NCBI GenBank assembly: GCA_023415725.1
Contig: JAEZJR010000154.1
Coordinates: 1 to 9,445, forward strand
Source: Acidobacteriota bacterium
GTDB taxonomy: Bacteria; Acidobacteriota; Blastocatellia; Pyrinomonadales; Pyrinomonadaceae
Direction of reading: 5' to 3'
Length of the DNA stretch: 9,445 bases
Both the position numbers and the translations under genes were made by a program. Positions 1-5,514 of the stretch are shown one piece after another. The notes beneath the pieces were generated by a model. That model was given only the letters and a program-made list of their open reading frames with translations. It searched no databases and was not told the DNA's origin. Every line of letters starts with the position of its first letter. Within the stretch, counting starts at the first letter, position 1.

Positions 1-9
1 ATGAAAAGC

Positions 10-32
10 TGCCGGCAAGGTGCCGGCGTTCC
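10..32. repeat. Short extragenic repeat, copy 1 (paired GCCGGC, 11-bp phase)
   Basis: Two GCCGGC hexamers (11-16 and 22-27) are separated by the five bases AAGGT and followed by GTTCC. The same 23-base block occurs in opposite orientation at 2731-2753 with one mismatch (A/G in the spacer), so this is a repeat rather than chance. GCCGGC is self-complementary, so the pair can form a small hairpin or present two symmetric sites one helical turn apart. It ends only five bases before the likely ATG of the E2 gene and so forms most of the visible leader. Its function is unknown. Confidence 0.7.
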
Positions 33-37
33 TATAT

Positions 38-1351
38 ATGGCTGAAAAATTCTTAATGCCGAAGCTGTCCCCCACGATGGAAGAGGGGCAGATCGCGCGC
101 TGGGTAAAGAACGAGGGCGACAAGTTCGACGCGAACGAAACGCTCGCCGAGGTCGATACCGACAAAGCGACGATGGAAATGACCGCCCTATCCGGCGGCA
201 CGCTCCTCAAGATCCTCAAACAGGCCGGCGAATCCGCCGCACTCGGCGAAGCTATCGCCATCATCGGCCAACCCGGCGAAGACATCACCGCTCTATTGAG
301 TGAAGTCTCGGCCAACGGTGCAGCCAAGGCCGCTCAGGCCCCCAAAGCCGAAGAGCCAGCGGAGAAACCAGCCGAGCCGGCACCCCAGGCGGAAACACGA
401 GCGGTACCGGGTGTGCCCCCTAAACAAGAAACACCTGCCCCGGCCCCTGAAACTCCGCAGTCCAACGGCCGCATGATCGTCTCCCCGATCGCCGCCCGTA
501 TGGCAGCGGACAACGGCATTGATCTCCGCTCGATCACCGGCTCAGGCCCGAACGGCCGCATCATCAAGCGGGACATCGAAGAGGCCCTCGCCGGCGGAGG
601 CCAAAAGGCAGCCACAGCCGCCGCCCCGGCGAAAGAATTCACGCCCTCGACCGCCGTCGGCGCTTCCGCATTCCGCGACGAACCCACTTCAAAGATGCGC
701 AGCGTGATCGCGTCGCGGCTCGCCGAGTCGATCGGCCCCATCCCGACCTTCTACCTCACGGTCGAGATCGAGATGGACAACGCCCTCGCCACACGCAAGC
801 AGATCAACGCCACGCTCGACGAGGAAGCGAAGATCAGCGTCAACGACATCATCGTCAAGGCCGCCGCGATGGCCCTGCTCCGCCACCCTTGGGTGAACGC
901 TTCTTATCAGGACAAGAACGTCCGATTCTACGAGCAGGCCGACATCGGCGTCGCCGTCGCCATCGACGAAGGCTTGATCACTCCAGTCGTGCGCGGCGCG
1001 AATCTCAAGGGCCTCGCCGAGATCGCCGCCGAGATCAAAGACCTCGCGGCAAAGGCTCGCGACAAGAAGCTCCAGCCTGAGCAATACACGGGCGCGACCT
1101 TCTCGATCAGCAACCTAGGCATGATGGGCATCAAGGAGTTCACTGCGATCATCAATCCGCCCGAGGCGGCCATCATCGCCGTCGGCGGATCGACACCGAC
1201 CCCGGTCGTCCGCGACGGCCAGATCGTCGTCCGCAACATCATGAACGTCACCATGTCGTGCGACCACCGCGTCGTCGACGGTGCCACCGGGGCTCGTTTC
1301 CTGCAAACCTTCAAACAAATGCTCGAAAGCCCCGCGATGATGCTGCTCTAG
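38..1351 (+). CDS. pdhC: Dihydrolipoamide acyltransferase, E2 of pyruvate dehydrogenase complex
   Basis: E2 core of a 2-oxoacid dehydrogenase complex. It moves the acyl group from E1 via a swinging lipoyl arm to CoA, most likely giving acetyl-CoA from pyruvate in the cytoplasm. The 437 residues show the full order: lipoyl domain (about 3-80) with lipoyl-lysine Lys43 in EVDTDKATMEM; Ala/Pro/Glu-rich linker (about 92-143); peripheral subunit-binding domain (about 145-184, SPIAARMAADNGIDL then GPNGRIIKRDI); a second linker; and the catalytic domain (about 216-437) ending in SCDHRVVDGA with catalytic His410 and Asp414. The opening MPKLSPTMEEG is typical of pyruvate-type E2, but branched-chain or 2-oxoglutarate E2 cannot be excluded. 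I chose ATG at 38 because the lipoyl fold starts at once; an in-frame GTG at 20 lies inside a repeat. No good Shine-Dalgarno is visible. E1 genes, if linked, would lie upstream of the window. The symbol could equally be aceF. Confidence 0.94.
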   Translation: MAEKFLMPKLSPTMEEGQIARWVKNEGDKFDANETLAEVDTDKATMEMTALSGGTLLKILKQAGESAALGEAIAIIGQPGEDITALLSEVSANGAAKAAQAPKAEEPAEKPAEPAPQAETRAVPGVPPKQETPAPAPETPQSNGRMIVSPIAARMAADNGIDLRSITGSGPNGRIIKRDIEEALAGGGQKAATAAAPAKEFTPSTAVGASAFRDEPTSKMRSVIASRLAESIGPIPTFYLTVEIEMDNALATRKQINATLDEEAKISVNDIIVKAAAMALLRHPWVNASYQDKNVRFYEQADIGVAVAIDEGLITPVVRGANLKGLAEIAAEIKDLAAKARDKKLQPEQYTGATFSISNLGMMGIKEFTAIINPPEAAIIAVGGSTPTPVVRDGQIVVRNIMNVTMSCDHRVVDGATGARFLQTFKQMLESPAMMLL

Positions 1352-1366
1352 AACGTGTTGAATTTC

Positions 1367-1440
1367 TTGCCCGCGAATTACGCGAATCAACGCGAATATT
1401 TCATTAAATTATTCGTATAATTCGCGTTATTCGCGGGCAA
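1367..1440. repeat. Long hairpin repeat of phased CGCGAAT / ATTCGCG units
   Basis: An inverted repeat with 21-base arms (1367-1387 and 1420-1440) and one mismatch, enclosing 32 AT-rich bases that can partly pair too. The left half carries CGCGAAT at 1372, 1381 and 1391; the right half carries ATTCGTA at 1411 and ATTCGCG at 1420 and 1429. Units thus recur every 9-10 bp on both sides. It starts 15 bases after the E2 stop and ends where the coding frame of the next gene opens. It could fold in the E2 transcript and protect or end it, but no U-run follows, so a classical terminator is not supported. It looks like a member of a dispersed extragenic family, which is an inference. Confidence 0.75.
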
Positions 1441-1501
1441 AATCTTTCTGAAAAGCGACAAAGATACATCCGATCTAAAACCTCACGCCGCACTTCTCGG
1501 C

Positions 1502-2368
1502 GTGCAAGCCCTCTTCGGTTCGTTGCCTGTCATCGGGAAGATAGTTCTCGCCGCGATCCCCGCCGTCTCCCTCGTCGGCTTTCGCGTGGGCATAACGGCT
1601 TTGATCCTCGCAGTCGTCCAGGCGTATCGCCGGCGGTTCTGGCTCCAACACCGTGAGGATTACAAAAAGCTCGTCGTGCTGAGCCTCTTCGGCGTTACGT
1701 TCAACCAGCTTCTTTTCATCGGCGGCCTTTCGCTCACGACCGCCTCCAATACTTCCCTCCTCGCCGTAACGATCCCGATCTGCGCTTTGCTTGTAAGCGT
1801 CGTCGCGCGGGTCGAAAAATTACGCCCCGTGAAGGTCCTCGGGGTACTCCTCGCAGCGGCCGGGATACTTTTCCTCATCGACCCGCGAAAAGCGTCATTT
1901 TCATCGGAAACAACACTTGGCGACCTGTTGATCCTTCTCAATTCTCTGAGTTACGGAGCATTCGTCGCGACGTCCAAAGAAACGATAATGCGAAACGGTC
2001 CGTTTCGGTCGATGATGTGGATGTTCATCTTCGCCGCGATCATCTGCGTCCCGCTCGGAATGTTTTCGCTCTCGGCCACAGATGTTTCCGCGATCGGGAT
2101 GAACATCTGGCTGCTTATCCTATATATCGCCGTCGTCGCCACGGCCGGCCCTTACCTGCTCAACGCTTACGCTCTCGCCAAAGTTAATCCCTCGGTGGTG
2201 GCCGTTTACATTTACCTTCAGCCCGTGATCGGGTTTATACTCGCGGTTGTGTTTTTGGGAGAGGTGATAGACGCTAAATTCGCCGCCGCCGCACTTTGCG
2301 TGTTTGCGGGAGTCTATCTAACCACGCGGCGACGCACTGACCGGTTGGCACATGTAACAGCGGCTTAG
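1502..2368 (+). CDS. EamA/DMT-family inner-membrane transporter, start uncertain
   Basis: Member of the drug/metabolite transporter superfamily (EamA type, RhaT/YdcZ-like); substrate unknown, plausibly a metabolite or amino acid exporter. The protein is almost wholly hydrophobic helices, about ten, in two EamA halves. The first has the family-like FNQLLFIGGLSLTTASNTS followed by a helix with PICALLVS. The second has YLLNAYALAKVNPSVVAVY, then QPVIGFILAVVFLGE. A basic tail (TTRRRTDR) follows the last helix, as expected for a cytoplasmic end. From the GTG at 1502 it is 288 residues, but the same frame is open back to 1421 and encodes KSDKDTSDLKPHAALLG just before it, which looks like a genuine N-terminus plus the beginning of helix 1. 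No ATG, GTG or TTG lies in that stretch; only CTG at 1448 fits. The GTG start would clip helix 1. The next gene starts 66 bp downstream and may be co-transcribed. Confidence 0.85.
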   Translation: MQALFGSLPVIGKIVLAAIPAVSLVGFRVGITALILAVVQAYRRRFWLQHREDYKKLVVLSLFGVTFNQLLFIGGLSLTTASNTSLLAVTIPICALLVSVVARVEKLRPVKVLGVLLAAAGILFLIDPRKASFSSETTLGDLLILLNSLSYGAFVATSKETIMRNGPFRSMMWMFIFAAIICVPLGMFSLSATDVSAIGMNIWLLILYIAVVATAGPYLLNAYALAKVNPSVVAVYIYLQPVIGFILAVVFLGEVIDAKFAAAALCVFAGVYLTTRRRTDRLAHVTAA

Positions 2369-2434
2369 AGATCAAAGTTCGCCAAAGAAACCTTTTCGCC
2401 CCTCGGCGCGTCTTATGACTTACTGAGTTCCGAA

Positions 2435-2716
2435 ATGCCGACACAGATCACTCAACGCGAATCGAACGGTAGGACCTACTTGCAGGTCGAGGGCGACATG
2501 TTATTCGACGACGCGCTGCTTCTCGAGCGCATCGCGACGGAACTTCACGAAGACACGGGATCGCACGTCACCGTCGATCTTGCCGACCTCGATTTCCTAG
2601 ACAGCGATTCGGCGTCCGTGCTCAAACGCCTCGAAGGCCGCCCCGGGATCTCCATTGAAGGCCTCGAGATCTTCCTCCAATCCGCCATCGACGCCGCCGA
2701 ACGCTCCGCCGCCTGA
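2435..2716 (+). CDS. Small STAS-domain protein (anti-sigma factor antagonist-like)
   Basis: A 93-residue soluble protein made of a single STAS-like fold. It has an opening strand pair (RTYLQVEGDMLFDDA), a helix (LLLERIATELHED), then the signature strand VTVDLADLDFLDSDSASVLKRL. In the SpoIIAA/RsbV family the equivalent of FLDSDSA holds the serine phosphorylated by an anti-sigma kinase; here Ser57 and Ser59 are both available. The usual glycine after that serine is replaced, and the C-terminal part is shorter than the roughly 100-115 residues typical of antagonists, so it may be a divergent or non-switch STAS protein. No kinase (RsbW-like), phosphatase or sigma factor gene lies nearby. The spacing of 66 bp from the transporter allows a shared transcript. 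ATG at 2435 gives a compact domain; the upstream Shine-Dalgarno is weak. Family assignment is likely; its role in any partner-switch pathway is inference. Confidence 0.75.
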   Translation: MPTQITQRESNGRTYLQVEGDMLFDDALLLERIATELHEDTGSHVTVDLADLDFLDSDSASVLKRLEGRPGISIEGLEIFLQSAIDAAERSAA

Positions 2717-2730
2717 CTGGACCGCAAAAT

Positions 2731-2753
2731 GGAACGCCGGCACCCTGCCGGCA
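2731..2753. repeat. Short extragenic repeat, copy 2 (paired GCCGGC), reverse orientation
   Basis: Reverse-complement copy of the block at 10-32, with 22 of 23 bases identical. It again has two GCCGGC hexamers (2736-2741 and 2747-2752) with an 11-bp period, and the GGAAC flank is conserved. It lies 15 bases after the stop codon of the STAS gene, so copy 1 is at a gene start and copy 2 at a gene end. This argues against a fixed promoter or terminator role and for a dispersed repeat. Confidence 0.7.
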
Positions 2754-2779
2754 TGTGCGGCCCACGATCAATTTTCACC

Positions 2780-2855
2780 CACAGATGAACACAGATAAAC
2801 ACAGATGATTTTTCCGTGTTTCTTATTCCGAGTATTCCGTGCCTTCCGTGGTTCC
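2780..2855. repeat. Bipartite phased repeat: CACAGAT x3 (10 bp) then TTCCGTG-type x4
   Basis: Three near-identical 10-base units beginning CACAGAT start at 2780, 2790 and 2800. They are followed by TTCCGTG or TTCCGAG units at 2812, 2826, 2835 and 2844, the last three spaced exactly 9 bp, and a final TTCC. The first block is purine-rich on this strand and the second pyrimidine-rich. No ORF of note covers it and it lies between the STAS gene and lpxD. I recognise the CACAGAT(G/A)AA style as one that recurs in intergenic DNA of several environmental bacterial phyla; that is recollection, not a search result. Its function is unknown. Confidence 0.7.
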
Positions 2856-2928
2856 ATTTCCCTAATTCATCTTCTACCCTCTTTTTCTTCTTATTCTGTG
2901 TTCAAAAAGCCTTGACGAACAAGTAACA

Positions 2929-2959
2929 CCTCTTCCCCTCCTCTCCCCTTCTCCTTTTC
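2929..2959 (+). other. 31-base uninterrupted pyrimidine tract upstream of lpxD
   Basis: Positions 2929-2959 contain only C and T, within a generally CT-rich stretch reaching to about 2970. It ends 25 bases before the lpxD ATG and would lie in the lpxD leader if transcription starts upstream. No Shine-Dalgarno is visible between it and the ATG. A TTGACG hexamer at 2912-2917 resembles a -35 box, but I see no -10 box at the right distance, so no promoter is called. Such tracts can bind ribosomal protein S1 or form unusual DNA structures; both are inference. Confidence 0.5.
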
Positions 2960-2984
2960 GCAATTTCCCCTTAACCTGTATCCC

Positions 2985-3980
2985 ATGAAAGCCCGCGAAA
3001 TTGCCGAATTCATCGGCGGCGAACTGCATGGTGACGGCGAGGTGCACATCCTTCGAGCCTCCGCTCTTTCAAACGCTCACGGCGGCTCGCTCGCCTTTCT
3101 CGAACGAACCGACCTCGACATCGCCACCGAGGCCTCGTGCGTCATCCTTCCGCTCGATGCCGACCCCTCCGGCTGCGCCTCAGCGATCTTGATCAAAGAT
3201 CCAAAGCTCGCATTTGTCAAAGCCGCAGCCCTCCTTCACCCGCCAAAGCAAAGAAAGCCCGATATTCATCCATCCGCCGTCATCGCCGAAGACGCGAAGG
3301 TCGGCGAGAACGTCTTCATCGGCGCATTCGTCACAATTGGCGAAGGCTCATCCATCGGCGACGGCACGCAGCTAAGGGCCGGAGCGAAGATCGGCTACAA
3401 CGTCCACGTCGGCAAAAATTGCGTCCTCCACCCTAACGTCTTCATCGATGACCATTGCACCGTCGGAAACAACGTGATCCTCCATTCCGGTGTCGTGATC
3501 GGAGCCGACGGCTTCGGGTACGTCAAAGATGAGACGGGCGAATACGTCAAATTCCCACAGATCGGCACCGTCGTCATCGAAGACAACGTCGAGATCGGCG
3601 CGAATACCTGCATCGATCGCGGAGCGCTCGGCGAAACCCGCATCGGCCAAGGGACGAAGATCGACAACCTCGTCCAGGTCGGCCACAACGTCTCGATAGG
3701 CAAACGCTGCGTCATAGCCGCCCAAACCGGCATCTCCGGCAGCGTCACCATCGAAGACGATTGCGTCATCGGCGGCCAGGTCGGTTTCGGTGATCATGTC
3801 CGCGTTCAATCGGGCGCAGTCATCGGCTCCCAGGCCGGCATCCTCCCAGGCAAAATCGTCCGCCCCGGCGTCTGGTGGGGTACCCCCATCCAGCCCCTCG
3901 ACGAATACAAACGCCAAAACGCCATGGTCAAAGGCCTCTCCCGCCTCCGCGACGAGGTCAAAGAATTGAAAAAGAAATGA
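2985..3980 (+). CDS. lpxD: UDP-3-O-(hydroxyacyl)glucosamine N-acyltransferase
   Basis: Third step of lipid A synthesis: transfers an (R)-3-hydroxyacyl chain from acyl-ACP to the 2-amino group of UDP-3-O-acylglucosamine, in the cytoplasm, as a trimer. The 331 residues match the usual length. The N-terminal uridine-binding domain (1 to about 92) includes GGSLAFLE at 33-40. A left-handed parallel beta-helix of hexapeptide repeats (about 94-295) follows, full of [V/I]G-X4 units. Diagnostic motifs are IGADGFGY (172-179), IDRGALGETRIG (210-221) and QVGHN (231-235), where His234 is the expected catalytic base. The C-terminal tail (about 298-331: GTPIQPLDEYKRQ, then a charged helix) is the expected acyl-carrier-protein-contacting end. 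No Shine-Dalgarno is visible, but ATG at 2985 begins exactly at the family N-terminus. It stands apart from fabZ and lpxA, and lpxB follows in the opposite orientation. Confidence 0.96.
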   Translation: MKAREIAEFIGGELHGDGEVHILRASALSNAHGGSLAFLERTDLDIATEASCVILPLDADPSGCASAILIKDPKLAFVKAAALLHPPKQRKPDIHPSAVIAEDAKVGENVFIGAFVTIGEGSSIGDGTQLRAGAKIGYNVHVGKNCVLHPNVFIDDHCTVGNNVILHSGVVIGADGFGYVKDETGEYVKFPQIGTVVIEDNVEIGANTCIDRGALGETRIGQGTKIDNLVQVGHNVSIGKRCVIAAQTGISGSVTIEDDCVIGGQVGFGDHVRVQSGAVIGSQAGILPGKIVRPGVWWGTPIQPLDEYKRQNAMVKGLSRLRDEVKELKKK

Positions 3981-4057
3981 TAGAGAACAACTGCAGCGAC
4001 CGGATATAAGCATGAACATGGGTAAGCCGCATCCACCACCCACAGCGAATTATCAGA

Positions 4058-4090
4058 AATTAGCTAACAGCTGTCAGCTATTAGCTAATT
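4058..4090. repeat. 33-bp near-perfect palindrome built of 7-bp AGCT units
   Basis: The block reads almost identically on both strands: 16-base arms around a central base at 4074, with one mismatched pair (4068/4080). It is also a tandem array: AGCT occurs at 4062, 4069, 4076 and 4083, exactly 7 bp apart. It lies 77 bp after lpxD and 50 bp after the end of lpxB, so both convergent transcripts could fold it. On the minus strand the odd pair becomes a G-U wobble, giving the better hairpin in the lpxB transcript. No long U-run follows on either side, so a bidirectional terminator role is possible but unproven. It resembles dispersed TTAGCTA-type extragenic repeats. Confidence 0.75.
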
Positions 4091-4140
4091 GTTCTACTTC
4101 AATCTCGAATCGTGGCGCCTAAACTTTCCGATTGTTTCCG

Positions 4141-5298
4141 CTACGCGCCCAAGATCTTTTTGATCGCATCGGCTGTCCGTTTGGACGCTCCGCCGTGGCC
4201 CAGCTTATCGACAGCGATCCGTAGATCTTCACGGAATTCAGCATTGACCTTAGGCTCCAATAAACGGAACAACTCTTCCGCCAACGTCACGGGCGTGAAA
4301 TCGTCCTGGATCAATTCCTTCGCGAGCCGCTTCTCCGCTATGAGGTTGATTAGCCCGAAATGGTCCACCGTGATCAGCGGGCGTAAAAGCTTGTAATTTA
4401 TCGCCGACGTCTTGTAAACGATGGCCATCGGTGTGCCCATTATGCCGGCCTCGAGCGTCGCGGTGCCGCTGGTTATCGCGGCGGCATCCGCGGCATTCAG
4501 GGCGTCGAATGTTTCCCCGTCTACAACATGCATCCATTCAGGAACCGAGATCCGCAGTGCATCGATCTTCCCTCGTTTCCCTTTCGGGATAGCGATCACG
4601 AACTGCAGCCCACTGTCGCGGCCTAGCATCAGCTCAGCTGTCTTTATCAGCTCCGGCAGGATCCTTGCGATCTCCGCTCCTCGGCTTCCCGGCAAGAGGG
4701 CAATGATCGGCATGTTCGGATCGAGCCCGTGTTTTTCGCAGAACTCCTCCCTCGGCACATCCGAATGCACCTCCATCGCGAGCGGGTTCCCGACGTATTC
4801 GACATTCGTAAATCCCTGCTTCTCGTACCATTCCTTCTCGAACGGCAGGATCGAGATGAGCAGGTCGACCGACTTGCGGATCGTCCTGATCCTGTACTTC
4901 CTCCACGCCCAAAGCTGAGGAGAGATGTAATACACCACCTTCGTACCTCTCCGCTTCAACGCCTTCGCTAGCTTCAGGTTGAAATCCGGAAAATCCACCA
5001 GCACCGCAACGTCCGGCCGGCGTTCGTCCGCAGCGTTTTTCAACGCCTTGAACGTTCGCAGGAACATCGGCAACGCCCGCCCGATCTCCAATAGGCCTAC
5101 GATCGCGAGGCCGTCCGCCTCGACGATCGGCTCGACCCCTGCCTCCCTCATTAGCGGCCCCGCCGACCCGAAAAACGACACGTCCCGCCCACCGGCGAGT
5201 TCGCGGATTGCTTTCACTAGCTTCGCCGCGTGCAGGTCGCCCGAGGCTTCACCGGCTACGATCATCACTGAAAGGGATTTCTGGGTGGGTTCCGTCAT
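4141..5298 (-). CDS. lpxB: Lipid-A-disaccharide synthase
   Basis: GT19 glycosyltransferase that joins UDP-2,3-diacylglucosamine to lipid X to form the lipid A disaccharide at the inner face of the cytoplasmic membrane. The 385 residues match the family length. Motifs in order: VAGEASGD (14-21); FFGSAGPLMREAG (42-54); VGLLEIG (67-73); DFPDFN (102-107), where the first Asp aligns with the proposed catalytic acidic residue; YYISPQLWAW (123-132); LPFE (151-154); VGNPL (169-173); LLPGSRGAEI (201-210); and SGTATLEAGIMGTPMAIVY (277-295). The VGHPL motif common in the family reads VGNPL, a His-to-Asn change I judge tolerated. ATG at 5298 gives an 11-residue lead before the first motif, as in other LpxB proteins; AGAAG lies a few bases upstream on the minus strand. 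It converges on lpxD, the partner from an earlier step, and diverges from the propeller gene. I see no clear promoter. Confidence 0.96.
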   Translation of the reverse strand: MTEPTQKSLSVMIVAGEASGDLHAAKLVKAIRELAGGRDVSFFGSAGPLMREAGVEPIVEADGLAIVGLLEIGRALPMFLRTFKALKNAADERRPDVAVLVDFPDFNLKLAKALKRRGTKVVYYISPQLWAWRKYRIRTIRKSVDLLISILPFEKEWYEKQGFTNVEYVGNPLAMEVHSDVPREEFCEKHGLDPNMPIIALLPGSRGAEIARILPELIKTAELMLGRDSGLQFVIAIPKGKRGKIDALRISVPEWMHVVDGETFDALNAADAAAITSGTATLEAGIMGTPMAIVYKTSAINYKLLRPLITVDHFGLINLIAEKRLAKELIQDDFTPVTLAEELFRLLEPKVNAEFREDLRIAVDKLGHGGASKRTADAIKKILGA

Positions 5299-5410
5299 CG
5301 GAAACTTCTAATCTTAGAGGATTTACGGATTTTTGCCCAAGACAAACCATTGATCGCGGGCGGGCATCATACACCTTGTTTTTAGAGCACTAACATCGCT
5401 CCCCACTTGC

Positions 5411-5439
5411 TTGCAGATACTGTGCTATACCTCTAAAAT
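5411..5439 (+). promoter_or_regulatory. Candidate sigma70-type promoter for the propeller gene
   Basis: TTGCAG (5411-5416) and TAAAAT (5434-5439) are separated by 17 bases. The -10 box matches the consensus at five of six positions; the -35 box matches only at TTG. Transcription would begin near 5446, giving a leader of about 70 bases with the Shine-Dalgarno GGAGG at 5505-5509. This placement makes the in-frame GTG at 5449 an unlikely start and favours GTG at 5515. The site lies in the 216-bp divergent gap shared with lpxB. Confidence 0.4.
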
Positions 5440-5514
5440 GTAGGTTTTGTGCTCGCGATTTGCCGGTTTTTGCTGATTCGAAAAGTAGAATTGTATTTTC
5501 CCTTGGAGGGATTT

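Noticed and set aside
20..37. GTG at 20 as the E2 start
   Set aside because: It lies within the dispersed GCCGGC repeat and adds six residues not expected before a lipoyl domain; ATG at 38 fits the family.
1..45. Short frame from ATG at 1 (14 codons)
   Set aside because: It runs through the repeat and stops at once; no ribosome site can be judged and nothing supports a real peptide.
3372..4043. 223-residue minus-strand open frame opposite lpxD
   Set aside because: It overlaps lpxD almost completely, is rich in Asp, Ala and Val as expected from the antisense of hexapeptide repeats, and shows no family motif.
5449..5514. Longer start (GTG 5449) for the propeller protein
   Set aside because: It would lie about three bases after the predicted transcription start and put 22 residues, including a charged stretch, before the signal peptide; GTG 5515 has a clear GGAGG site.
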